NCBI GenBank assembly: GCA_005798555.1
Contig: SYJA01000008.1
Coordinates: 1-32,399 of the forward strand
Direction: 5' to 3'
Length of the DNA stretch: 32,399 nt
Origin: Actinomycetota bacterium
GTDB taxonomy: Bacteria; Actinomycetota; Actinomycetes; S36-B12
This document shows, one piece after another, positions 23,882 through 32,230 of this stretch; the first letter of the stretch is position 1; each line of letters starts with the position of its first letter. The notes under the pieces are model-generated. The model did not search any database, was not told the DNA's origin, and saw only the letters and a program-made list of their open reading frames with translations. Both the position numbers and the translations under genes were made by a program.

Positions 23882-24234
23882 CACTCGGTATTTCGGGTCG
23901 CGCAGCCGCTGAGATCACTCTCGAAGCGGTGCGAAGCGGCGACGTTCGCCCCGAGGACATCCGCATCCACCCGGATACCCTGGTGATGCAGGCCGAAGTC
24001 GCAAGAGCGCATGCCAATCCGCAATTGGCAGCAAACCTGTTGCGCGCCGCCGAACTGGCGCGGCTCGATGATTTCCGGGTGCTTGAGATCTACGAAGCCT
24101 TACGCCCGAATCGCTCAACCGCCGCCCAACTCCACGTGATTGCCGACACTCTAAGCTTCGCGGGCGCAGTTTTGACCGCAGAACTTGTTCGCGAAGCGCT
24201 CGAGATTTACGAAAAGCGCGGCCTGCTCGCGTGA
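23878..24234 (+). CDS. Diol dehydratase small subunit (PduE type)
   Basis: A 118-residue protein starting at the ATG overlapping the fused subunit's stop (ATGA). It matches the conserved PduE core: TLEAVRSGDVRPEDIRIHP, RAAELARLDDFRVLEIYEALRP-RST and AELVREALEIY. Klebsiella PduE is about 173 residues; the ~50-residue N-terminal extension, which helps direct the enzyme into the compartment, is missing. It would form the (alpha-beta fusion)2 gamma2 enzyme. Confidence 0.94.
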   Translation: MTLGISGRAAAEITLEAVRSGDVRPEDIRIHPDTLVMQAEVARAHANPQLAANLLRAAELARLDDFRVLEIYEALRPNRSTAAQLHVIADTLSFAGAVLTAELVREALEIYEKRGLLA

Positions 24235-25895
24235 CATTGATCGCCGGAGTCGACATCGGGAATTCAACAACCGAGGTGGTTATTGCCGACACCACAACTG
24301 TCCCGCCGCAGCCCTGCGCTTGGGATCGCGTTCCCACCCGTGGCGCGAAGGGATCACCTGAGGCCACGCGCCGTGCGGCTCGCTTGGTTCAACGTCTCGC
24401 CAGGCGCTCCGGTTTCACCCCGGAACTGGTGGCGATGACCCCGCAGCAACCCGTCCTGACCGGTGTGCATTCCCTGCCTCGCCTTCAGCGCGCCCCCGGT
24501 CGACTGGTTCTTTTAGACGACCATCCGACAACGCCAGCCGGTAACGGCGTGGCGTGCGGTAGGCCGGTCGCCCAAGGCGAAGAACCGCCACGGGGTATCG
24601 CGGTCATCCTGGTAGCTAGTGATCCACTGTCCTACCGCGAAACAGCAGACACCATAAAGCGCTGGCTTACTAGTGGCATTGATTTGCGCGGCGCTTTGCT
24701 CGCGGGTGACGAAGCGCGCCTTGTGCACGCGCGAATCGGCAGCGACTTGGTGATCGTAGACCGGGTGAATGCCGACTTGGCTTTGCGATGCGACCTTATT
24801 GCGCTTGAAGTCAATGACTTAGTCGTTGGGGCGCTCGCCGATCCCCTCTACCTAATCGCCCACCTTGAATTACTGCAGAATGAGATCACCGATGCCACCA
24901 TTGTTGCTGCCGCGGTGCGCGGGAGCCGATGTGCGGTCGTAGGTCGCTTACCGTTAGCGGTCGATAACGATCTACACCAGGCCGGATATCTAACCTTCAC
25001 CGACGGATCGGTCGTCAACCTGCGCGAGGCCCGTGATGGGCTTGCGACCAGACCGGCTGGCAGCACCGCCCACCTAGCCTTCGCGAACGGTACCCGGCAA
25101 GACGTCTTGGACGCGTGGGTTGTCGATATCCAATCCCTTGGCTCGCCCGCAGCGCTGCGTCGAGCCGCTACTGCTCCTGAACTCGCGGTCTCCACCCTTG
25201 CCACCACAGGTGACGCAACCGTGGCTGACTTGGCTTTCCGGGAGGTCAATCCGTTACCAATCATGATCGTGGGAAATGAGGCTCGGGCTGCAGCAGTCGG
25301 GGCACGCACCACGCCCGGGTGCGCAACAGACACAGTGGTACTCGATCTGGGTGGCGGCACGATAGACATCGTCACCGACAGCTCGGTCACCGGCGCCGGA
25401 TCGGGGGATCTACTCAGCGCGTGCATCGGGTCACTTGCCGGTATTTCGCTGGGCGCGGCGGAATGGGTTAAGCAAGGGCCTGCCTTTCGCATTGAAACCC
25501 CTGCCATCGCCTCCAGCGAGACCTTGTCCCAGGACTTTTTACCTACCCGGGTTCCCGGATCACTCGTGGGCTGGTTGGCAGTAAATGGGCCAGCCGGGCC
25601 CTTGCCATTTTCTCGCAACTTAACCCTTGGTGATTGGCGCCCGCTGCGCCTCGCTGCGAAGCGCGCGGTCATCGAGGACAACGTGCGGCGAATCAGCGGT
25701 GGACTTCAGATCGATAGTCGCACCGCGGTGGCGGTGGGCGGTCCGGTTGGCGATCGGGAGATTCTCGAGTGTCTGTCTTCAGCACTCCCGGCCTTGGCTA
25801 TCGGCCGCGGTGATGTCGCAGGAATTCTGGGTCATAGATTTGCCGTTGCCTACGGGTTGGTACTACTCGCAGAAGCAGAAACGCAGAGGATTTAG
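24231..25895 (+). CDS. Diol dehydratase reactivase, large subunit (DdrA/PduG type)
   Basis: A 554-residue chaperone-like ATPase that expels damaged cobalamin from the dehydratase. GVDIGNSTTEVVIAD (6-20) and LDLGGGTIDIV (near 373-383) are the phosphate loops of the actin/Hsp70 fold; a swivelling domain lies between. It is shorter than the ~610 residues of DdrA. The partner small subunit DdrB (~125 residues) is not found next to it or elsewhere in the window. GTG start overlaps the small-subunit stop. Last gene of the rightward BMC set. Confidence 0.9.
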   Translation: MTLIAGVDIGNSTTEVVIADTTTVPPQPCAWDRVPTRGAKGSPEATRRAARLVQRLARRSGFTPELVAMTPQQPVLTGVHSLPRLQRAPGRLVLLDDHPTTPAGNGVACGRPVAQGEEPPRGIAVILVASDPLSYRETADTIKRWLTSGIDLRGALLAGDEARLVHARIGSDLVIVDRVNADLALRCDLIALEVNDLVVGALADPLYLIAHLELLQNEITDATIVAAAVRGSRCAVVGRLPLAVDNDLHQAGYLTFTDGSVVNLREARDGLATRPAGSTAHLAFANGTRQDVLDAWVVDIQSLGSPAALRRAATAPELAVSTLATTGDATVADLAFREVNPLPIMIVGNEARAAAVGARTTPGCATDTVVLDLGGGTIDIVTDSSVTGAGSGDLLSACIGSLAGISLGAAEWVKQGPAFRIETPAIASSETLSQDFLPTRVPGSLVGWLAVNGPAGPLPFSRNLTLGDWRPLRLAAKRAVIEDNVRRISGGLQIDSRTAVAVGGPVGDREILECLSSALPALAIGRGDVAGILGHRFAVAYGLVLLAEAETQRI

Positions 25896-25940
25896 GCGCT
25901 GGTGAGGTGCGCTACCGGTTCGTGATCGCTACCGAGTCGC

Positions 25941-26786
25941 TCAACGCTTTATGGGTCGGGTCAGGCAGGTTGGCCCGCCCTCGCCCTTGTTGATTTCACT
26001 GGCTTCATACACATGCACGTCAACCCCGTGCCGCCGCAGTAGTTCGACGGTAGCGTCGTTGGGGGTAGGAATTACCACGACACCCGGTGAAATCGCCAGT
26101 ACATTGCACCCGAGCGTCGCGTAGTCCTCCTCGGGCAGGCCGAGAATCTCAACGCCGCGTCGCTGCAGGGTCTGCAGCAAGGCCACCGGCGCCAGCCGCT
26201 CATAGACAAGAGCCAGATCTTCCCTAATCGCCGAAATCACCGACATCAGATGCAGGCAGTATTCAGGCCCCAAGTCATGGGACAGGTCAAACACCACGAC
26301 CTCGATGCCATCAGCCGCCAGTATCGGTCGCAACTGCTCGATGGCTTCGGCATTGGTGCGATACGAGCGTCCCATTGCGAGCGTATTGTCATCCAGCCAG
26401 TACATGTCACCGCCATCAGCGGTGGCCGCACCGGTTAGCTTGCCTACCACTGGCAGCCCTAGGGCGCGCAGCTCGGCGGTCAGCAGCGGTGGCTCACCGG
26501 CACGCGCCGCTTTGGCTCCACGGAGCTCAATAACTCCCGATGGCGTGATGAATGCCGGGTCGTAGGCGAAGATGGCATCGGGCATGTCGTCGACCGGCGC
26601 CAGCTCTTCAACCTGACAGCCCAGTTTGCGCAGCAGCTCGACGAAGGCTCGATGCTGCTGCAGCAGCAGCTCGCCGTCGATCGGCTGCACCCAATGCGCG
26701 CGAGCGTAGTCCCCGCGCAGCGACGGTGCCCGAACCGCCACGCGGGTGAGCGGGGCCACCATTGAGCGCACTCCGTAATCGTTCAT
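25941..26786 (-). CDS. Dimethylargininase/amidinotransferase-family hydrolase
   Basis: A 281-residue pentein-fold enzyme, starting at the ATG that overlaps the preceding stop and is preceded by AGGGGGG. MPDAIFAYDPAFI (68-80), ATADGGDMYW (121-130), H179 in CLHLMS and the nucleophile Cys274 in GGPTCLTRP are the guanidino-modifying triad regions. It probably hydrolyses methylarginine or a related guanidino compound to citrulline and an amine. Last gene of a three-gene coupled operon. Confidence 0.85.
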   Translation of the reverse strand: MNDYGVRSMVAPLTRVAVRAPSLRGDYARAHWVQPIDGELLLQQHRAFVELLRKLGCQVEELAPVDDMPDAIFAYDPAFITPSGVIELRGAKAARAGEPPLLTAELRALGLPVVGKLTGAATADGGDMYWLDDNTLAMGRSYRTNAEAIEQLRPILAADGIEVVVFDLSHDLGPEYCLHLMSVISAIREDLALVYERLAPVALLQTLQRRGVEILGLPEEDYATLGCNVLAISPGVVVIPTPNDATVELLRRHGVDVHVYEASEINKGEGGPTCLTRPIKR

Positions 26787-27253
26787 GCCCCCCTGCTTTC
26801 TAGGATTCCGGTGAGCCGAAGCCGATTGTGACGCAAGATGGCGATATAGATGGTGTTGCCAGAGATGACAATAAGAGCAAATACCAAGGTCAGCCACCAT
26901 GGGTTGAAGAAGATAAGCGGCAGCCAGACGAACAGGGTTAGCCAGTGCACCCACTCGGCCCTGCGCACCTCGACGAGGTAGGCGCCCAGATCCTTGATCG
27001 TCAAACCAGGCAGTGCCTTCTTGCTTTGCCCACCGAATATTGACCCGAGTTCGGGTAGGGTCCGGGCCAATCTGGTTATTCCGATCCTGCGATATCTACT
27101 TCGCGTATCGAATCGATTGAAGTGAAGCGGGCCAACATCTCGTTGCAGCCAGGTATTCGGCCAGCGGGGCGCCGAGGCGCCGATGCAGATAGCGAGCGCA
27201 ATCACCACCAGGGCGGAGGCGGCGATATGCAGTAGCAGATTTTGGGCACTCAC
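26783..27253 (-). CDS. CrtO-like (glycosyl-diaponeurosporenoate acyltransferase-related) membrane protein
   Basis: A 156-residue membrane protein with an N-terminal hydrophobic helix (about 5-27) and two more near 103-140. The middle (RYRRIGITRLARTLPELGSI, then SKKALPGL and VRRAEWVHW) has the conserved pattern of the CrtO acyltransferase family, including the E-x-RRAE-HW-like motif. The actual substrate in this organism is unknown; most family members are unstudied. Starts by GTGA overlap with the decarboxylase. Confidence 0.65.
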   Translation of the reverse strand: MSAQNLLLHIAASALVVIALAICIGASAPRWPNTWLQRDVGPLHFNRFDTRSRYRRIGITRLARTLPELGSIFGGQSKKALPGLTIKDLGAYLVEVRRAEWVHWLTLFVWLPLIFFNPWWLTLVFALIVISGNTIYIAILRHNRLRLTGILESRGA

Positions 27254-28899
27254 ACGCGTTTGCCCAGCGCCTCTGTCAGCCGCGACAACGCCGGGCTGAT
27301 CGAACCCTTCGGCACCTTCACGTGCACGATCGTTAGTTCATCGTGGGCAAAAGCCTCGGTCAGCGCCGACGCCAGTTCATCTTCGGTGGTAACTACCCAA
27401 CCCTTGCCCACCCCGAAGACGTCTACTAGTTTTTCAACCGCGAGCGGCGCGATGTCATTGAAGGGGCCATCGCGCATGGGCCGCTGGGTACCGTAGCCGG
27501 CGTTGTCCATCACGATGATGATGGGGTGCACGCCATTGAATGCGCACCACCCGGATTCGATACCGCTCATCGCGAATGCGCCGTCACCGAGCAGTACCAC
27601 CGGGCGGTGCTCGGGGTCAGCCTTGCCGGCGCCCAGTGCAGCCGGGACGGCATAACCCATCGTCGCGTAATAGGCACTCGATAGGGACCAAGCCGGCACC
27701 GGCAACTCAACCGATGCGAACAGGCAGTCTCCCGGGTCTACGATAAAACCGTGGCGCCCGTCGAGATGCGCAGCAACCGCTGCGATGAGGCGCTCGACGT
27801 GAATTGGCACCGCGCCTGCTGACGTGAATTCGGGGACATCATGCTCGGCCGGGAGCAAGGCATCCCTACCTTCGGCGACCGCACTTTGCAGGGCCGGCAG
27901 GAATGCGGCCAATGGCACATCTTGGTAGGTGCGCAGACCAACGGTGACGTCGGTGTCGGTGCAGGCGATCAAGTGGGTCGGGGAGATATCGGCGGTGAAG
28001 CCACCGAAGTTCAGATCCGTCGGCAGCACCCCCAGGCTCAACAGCACATCCGCGCCTTCAACAACTTCAACAACTGCGCGCGGACTCACCGCTCCTTGAT
28101 AAACACCGAGTGCGAGCGGATGGCGTTCGGGGAAGACACCCTTTGACATTGAACTTGTTGCCACCGGCAGCCCAAGGTGTTCAGCCAAGTGCAGCAGTGG
28201 CCGGGTAAGTGACCTGCGAGCAACCAGCACGCCGGCTTGGATGACAGCGGAATTGGCGGAACGCAACATGGCTGCCACATCTTCGACGGCCGCCGCAAGT
28301 TTCGCTTCGTCGACCGGTTGTGGTTGCAGTTGAATTGGATCCGGGGAAGAGCCGATGATGGCGTCAACATGATCGCGTGGGATCTCCAGATAGCCCGGCC
28401 GCTGGGTGGAAAGCATGGTGGCGATAACCCGATCGATTTCGGCGGCGGCCGTGACCGGGTTGTCCAGCACCGACTGGGCAACGGTTAGATCCCGGAACAC
28501 CATTAGTTGCGTATCAAAGTCCTTGACGCGGTGGTGGAGCATTGCCCCATTTGCGCGCTCGGCAACGCCGGGCGCACCGGATACCACCAGGAGCGGGACC
28601 TGCTCGGCCCACGCATTGGCCACCGCGTTGGCCAGCTTGAGCCCACCGACGCTGTAGGTGCAACCAACCACACCCAGGCCCCGCAGCCGTGCATAGGCAT
28701 CGGCAGCAAATCCGGAGCCCTGCTCGTCGGCGGTGACGAGCATTGGCAGCCCCGAGTCGGCCAACGCGCCGAATAGGCGCAGGGCATAGTCGCCAACGAT
28801 GCCGAAGCCAACGGCGACCCCGTGCTCATTTAGGCGCCGGACCAGGTGCGCTGGGATCGTGGTCTGACCACCGGCGGCGCCCACCTTGGGATCAGCCAC
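27250..28899 (-). CDS. TPP-dependent 2-oxoacid decarboxylase (pyruvate/indolepyruvate decarboxylase-like)
   Basis: A 549-residue enzyme. I start it at GTG 28899 (GAAGGGG upstream) since the longer frame runs through the tRNA-Ser gene. The TPP-activating Glu59 is in TADEQGSGFAADAYARL; GDGAFAMSGIE and VMDNAGYGTQ form the TPP/Mg motif. YSVGGLKLANAVANAWAEQVP and HHRVKDFD align with the pyruvate/indolepyruvate/phenylpyruvate decarboxylase branch rather than acetolactate synthase. Substrate not determined. First gene of an operon with the CrtO-like and dimethylargininase-like genes. Confidence 0.85.
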   Translation of the reverse strand: MADPKVGAAGGQTTIPAHLVRRLNEHGVAVGFGIVGDYALRLFGALADSGLPMLVTADEQGSGFAADAYARLRGLGVVGCTYSVGGLKLANAVANAWAEQVPLLVVSGAPGVAERANGAMLHHRVKDFDTQLMVFRDLTVAQSVLDNPVTAAAEIDRVIATMLSTQRPGYLEIPRDHVDAIIGSSPDPIQLQPQPVDEAKLAAAVEDVAAMLRSANSAVIQAGVLVARRSLTRPLLHLAEHLGLPVATSSMSKGVFPERHPLALGVYQGAVSPRAVVEVVEGADVLLSLGVLPTDLNFGGFTADISPTHLIACTDTDVTVGLRTYQDVPLAAFLPALQSAVAEGRDALLPAEHDVPEFTSAGAVPIHVERLIAAVAAHLDGRHGFIVDPGDCLFASVELPVPAWSLSSAYYATMGYAVPAALGAGKADPEHRPVVLLGDGAFAMSGIESGWCAFNGVHPIIIVMDNAGYGTQRPMRDGPFNDIAPLAVEKLVDVFGVGKGWVVTTEDELASALTEAFAHDELTIVHVKVPKGSISPALSRLTEALGKRV

Positions 28900-28937
28900 G
28901 TCAGCCCCTTCAATCAGCTCTAGGTGAAATTCGGAAG

Positions 28938-29025
28938 TGGCGGCGAGGGAGGGATTTGAACCCCCGGAAGGTTGCCCTTCGGGCGCTTTCAAGGCGCCTG
29001 CATTCGGCCGCTCTGCCACCTCGCC
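28938..29025 (-). tRNA. tRNA-Ser(TGA)
   Basis: An 88-nt class II tRNA on the minus strand with acceptor GGCGAGG paired to CCTCGCC, discriminator G and encoded CCA. The anticodon loop CTTGAAA gives anticodon TGA; a long variable arm (GCCCGAAGGGCAACCTTCCG region) confirms serine. Decodes UCA. Confidence 0.96.
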
Positions 29026-29031
29026 AGGTGC

Positions 29032-29763
29032 CTACCCACCGTAGTGCACACCGGTCATCGGCACGAAAATGCCGACGTCATCAATCCACACCCGCAACGT
29101 CGCCGCAACCGTGACGGCCCGGTGACAATGGCCGCCGCTTTGGCGATCGGCGCCGATCCCGTGCAGGTGTAGGCCCGGAATCACAACTTGATCATTGACG
29201 TCCGGGAATCTAAAGCCCACCAATGTGCCGGACCAGTTCGCAAAGGGGAACCGCACCTCGTGCTCCAGGACTTCGGTGAGGGGACGGTACGGGCGCTGTT
29301 GGCGTGGCTCGCTACGTAGGACAACGCCGGTGAAAGTCCCATCGACGCGCACCGCCGCCACCGCATGGTCGTCGTGCTGGCCGGCGGCCTTTCGGACCTC
29401 GTCGATCAGGGCGGTCAAGCCGGAGAAATCCGTGCCAGCCGCAACACTTTCGGTGATCGCGGTACCGCCGCGGGCAACCACTGAAAATGGCAGGCCAAGT
29501 GCCCGGTCCGCAACCACCGGGATGCCATCAACCGGCACCCGCCACACGGTGTTATCGAATGCAACTATCTCGCCATCAACCGCCTCGGCCACCCCAATAC
29601 CCAGCAATGCCCCCCGGAAAGCCTGTGCCACCGTCGTCGCTGACTCGTAGTGGCCTTCGAATAGATCCTTGACGATTTCGGTCTGCTGGATGTGACCAAG
29701 CTCGGTCGGGCTGATTTTCGGGACCGTCCGGGTTACCGCCGCGGCCAGTGCAGCATCGAACAT
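29032..29763 (-). CDS. Alpha-acetolactate decarboxylase
   Basis: A 243-residue protein from ATG 29763 (a GTG eight codons upstream is possible). The family core is clear: NWSGTLVGFRFPD (177-189), then GLHLHGIGADRQSGGH (197-212) with zinc ligands His199, His201 and His212. It should convert acetolactate to acetoin. No acetolactate synthase is adjacent, but a TPP enzyme lies beyond the tRNA on the same strand. Its start codon overlaps that of the divergent nucleosidase remnant. Confidence 0.88.
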   Translation of the reverse strand: MFDAALAAAVTRTVPKISPTELGHIQQTEIVKDLFEGHYESATTVAQAFRGALLGIGVAEAVDGEIVAFDNTVWRVPVDGIPVVADRALGLPFSVVARGGTAITESVAAGTDFSGLTALIDEVRKAAGQHDDHAVAAVRVDGTFTGVVLRSEPRQQRPYRPLTEVLEHEVRFPFANWSGTLVGFRFPDVNDQVVIPGLHLHGIGADRQSGGHCHRAVTVAATLRVWIDDVGIFVPMTGVHYGG

Positions 29764-30187
29764 GGAACTAAGGTTAGCGCTCACCACGAATCACCGAAGA
29801 AAGTTCGCCCTGCGTTTGCACCGCGCCATCTCCCCGGACCTGCCGCTGCTCTTCGTCGCGCTCGAGGAGGAGGCAACCCAGCTGCAGATCACCGAGTTGC
29901 CGGTGCTGGTGACAGGTGCCGGCAAAGTCAATGCCGCGGTCGCGGTGGCCACCCTGCTCGGTGCGTACTCGCCTAGTTTGTTGATCAACCTCGACACAGC
30001 TGGCGCCTTACCCGATGGACTCTCGGGCACCAATGTGGTCTCGCGGGTGGCCCGGCAGGCCGACCTGGTCGACATCAAGGGCTATGCGATCGCCCACGCC
30101 GAGAGCGCCGGCAAGTCGTGGAGTGAGTCAGTTGACGAATGCTCCGCGCAACTTGGTGCCTGGGTGCGCGCGAATGTGTTGCACTAG
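29762..30187 (+). pseudogene. Internally deleted MTA/SAH-type nucleosidase remnant
   Basis: A 141-residue open frame whose start (VALEEEATQL...PVLVTGAGKVNAAVAVATLL...INLDTAGALPDGLSG) is the N-terminal third of an actinobacterial nucleosidase of the phosphorylase superfamily. It then jumps to LVDIKGYAIAHA, which in full-length members lies some 60-70 residues further on. The usual ribose-binding Glu of VDMEGYA is Lys here, and the later SDxAD catalytic segment is missing before the C-terminal SWSESVDECSAQLGAW. The deletions kept the frame, but the protein lacks both catalytic regions. I call it a decayed gene; a shortened binding protein is the alternative. Confidence 0.65.
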
Positions 30188-30193
30188 CAGTTG

Positions 30194-31420
30194 CTATTCA
30201 GCAGCCTGGATCGGCACAACCGCGCCCCGTGGTGAATTGCGGCGGTCCATCAATAGGCCAACGACGGCGAGCACGAGTGATACCGCCACCACCGTGGTGA
30301 CAATCTCGGCAACCGAGTTATGCCGCCAAAGGCCGACGATGCCGACGAGCACCAGCAGTGCTGCCCAGACCGTCAAGACGGCCCGACGGTCCTGGGCCGC
30401 CAATCGTGCATAGAGGAGCACCTGCACCAGTGCGAAAGCCGAGCCTTCCAGGGCAAAGAGCCAGGCCTCCGAGCCGAGCTCAACGTACTGCGCACCGCCC
30501 AGCACCCGCATCACGAGAGTGCCGAACGCGAAGCTGAAACCGGTGACAAGAACGCCGAGGGCCGCTGTCAGCCCCGTCGCGATGAGTACCGCGCGCCTTG
30601 AATCACCGGCAGTCATCTTCGGGAAGAGCACGATGATGATGGCATTGGGCAGGAAGAATGCGATCTTGGCCAGCAGCACCCCGACCGAGTACTCACCGGA
30701 TTGATTCTCGGTCAAGAAAATGCGGGCCAGGAGGACGTCGACGTTGGTGAGGGTAAATAGCACGAGTAGCGCGTGGGCGATGTGGCCGAATTCGGCGGCG
30801 CCGCTCTTGTCTAGAGTTCTAGCCCAAGTTTTCGGACATATCAATAGGTAGCTAATGACGGCACCGACCGCGCACCCGACGAGCAGCCCCGCACTCACCC
30901 CGATCACGCTTCGAAGGCCCAGCACGAACACGATGCCGACGAAGGCGCGGCCAAAGCCATTGGCCAGGAACCCAATGGAGAACCGAAGGTGCTCCTCGCG
31001 GCCTTGGGCAATGCCGAGGGATGCCGTGCCGAGTACCACGAAGCCCAGGGATGCCAGCCCCATTGCCACCGCGGCATAGGGAATGGTGAAGATCAAACCC
31101 AGCGGCCAGGCCGCAACTAGCCCCACCAAGATAATGGCCGCCCCGACATAAAAGGCGAGTCGAATCGCTTGGCCTTCGACCTCGGCGCGGTTGCCCGTGG
31201 CCACCGATACCCGGCGGGCGGTCAGCGCCTGCACGGCAATCGACAGCGTCGAGATGATGATCAAGATGCCCAGCAGGGCGCCGTAGGCACCGAACTCGGC
31301 CGGGGTGAGTACCCGGGCCGCGACGACCGACAGCAGGTATGCGGCCCCATTGCCAATCAAGGTGGCTGCTCCAACGAACACCAAGCCCTTGGCTAGGGTC
31401 CGTCGGGTTTGCTCGCTCAC
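30194..31420 (-). CDS. Polysaccharide flippase-like (MATE/Wzx superfamily) membrane protein
   Basis: A 408-residue protein with about twelve hydrophobic helices from a GTG start (AGGG upstream). The N-terminal pattern RTLAKGLVFVGAATLIGNGAAYLLSVVAARVLTPAEFGAYG is typical of oligosaccharide flippases. It is slightly shorter than usual Wzx proteins. No glycosyltransferases are in the window, so the cargo is unknown. Convergent with the nucleosidase remnant. Confidence 0.85.
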   Translation of the reverse strand: MSEQTRRTLAKGLVFVGAATLIGNGAAYLLSVVAARVLTPAEFGAYGALLGILIIISTLSIAVQALTARRVSVATGNRAEVEGQAIRLAFYVGAAIILVGLVAAWPLGLIFTIPYAAVAMGLASLGFVVLGTASLGIAQGREEHLRFSIGFLANGFGRAFVGIVFVLGLRSVIGVSAGLLVGCAVGAVISYLLICPKTWARTLDKSGAAEFGHIAHALLVLFTLTNVDVLLARIFLTENQSGEYSVGVLLAKIAFFLPNAIIIVLFPKMTAGDSRRAVLIATGLTAALGVLVTGFSFAFGTLVMRVLGGAQYVELGSEAWLFALEGSAFALVQVLLYARLAAQDRRAVLTVWAALLVLVGIVGLWRHNSVAEIVTTVVAVSLVLAVVGLLMDRRNSPRGAVVPIQAAE

Positions 31421-31489
31421 GCGTAGACCCTACTTCCCTGCTAATAAAGCGGCCGGCGTGCCAGCAGGAACTGGGATAAAACCGGGATC

Positions 31490-32208
31490 AGTTGCCCGTG
31501 TTCAAGATGTGTACTTGGCCACGGTGTCGACCTCTGGGTTTTATCACTGGTTGGCAAGGCCACAGTCGGCGACCGCGGCCCGCCGTGGGGCCTTAACGGC
31601 ACGGGTTAGGCAATTCTTCGAGACGTCGCATGGAACCTACGGCTACCGCAGGATCCACGCGGATCTGGCCGGCGAGGACACCGAGTGCTAGCCAGAGTTG
31701 GTGCGTCAGATTGCAATTTCATTCGGTGACATTACCTGTATCCACACCTGGGCCGGATTGATTTACTTGGCCACGGTAATTGATTGGTGTTCCAAGAAGT
31801 TAGTTGGCTGGTCAATCGCTGATCACATGCGCACCGAACCCGTCCAGGACGCGTTGAAGAACGCTACCGATACGACGGTGATCGAGCCCCTCGGGGTCTT
31901 TCATTCGGATCGCGGAAGTGTCTACGCGTCGGCCGATTATCGGCTCTTGGTCAAGGACCTGGGGATGCGTTCGTCGATGGGCAGAACCGGCGTGTGTTGG
32001 GACAATGCGATGGCCGAATCTTTTCTTCTCAGCGTTGAAGAACGAACTCGTCTACCGGAGCGTTTACGCCACCAAGGCCCAAGCCAGACCAGATGTCATC
32101 ACCTACATCGAGGGCTTCTACAACTCCCGCCGACGTCAGTGAGAACTTGGCTATCAGCGCCCGAACGAAGTCCACTACGGTTACACCCAGCCGGCCACGG
32201 CAGCATAG
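31490..32208 (+). pseudogene. Degenerate IS3-family transposase (OrfB, rve domain)
   Basis: Pieces of an IS3 OrfB in order: STSGFYHWLARP and TYGYRRIHADLAG (N-terminal part), then an in-frame stop at 31689 and loss of about 60 residues, then the integrase core with DITCIHT (first Asp), HSDRGSVY (second Asp) and DNAMAESF (Glu). One extra T in the run near 32020 shifts the frame (the other frame continues SFFSALKNELVYRSVYATK), and a TGA at 32140 interrupts YNSRRRQ-x-LGYQRP. Three independent lesions make it inactive. No clear terminal inverted repeats were found. Confidence 0.88.
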
Positions 32209-32230
32209 AAGTCAAACAAATCCACTGTCC

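Noticed and set aside
10695-25895. Ethanolamine (EUT), glycyl-radical (GRM) or standard PDU compartment
   Set aside because: No EutBC ammonia-lyase, no glycyl-radical enzyme or activase, and the shell/kinase/phospho-lyase set matches RMM rather than PDU.
26787-26954. N-terminal extension of the dimethylargininase-like protein
   Set aside because: It lies within the CrtO-like gene in another frame; the ATGA overlap and strong ribosome site support 26786.
28900-29019. Upstream extension of the TPP decarboxylase frame
   Set aside because: It reads through the tRNA-Ser(TGA) gene; the GTG at 28899 with GAAGGGG is preferred.
31169-31691. Open frames on the plus strand inside the flippase gene leading into the transposase
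   Set aside because: The first part is antisense to a clear membrane protein; only the part after about 31490 resembles a transposase.
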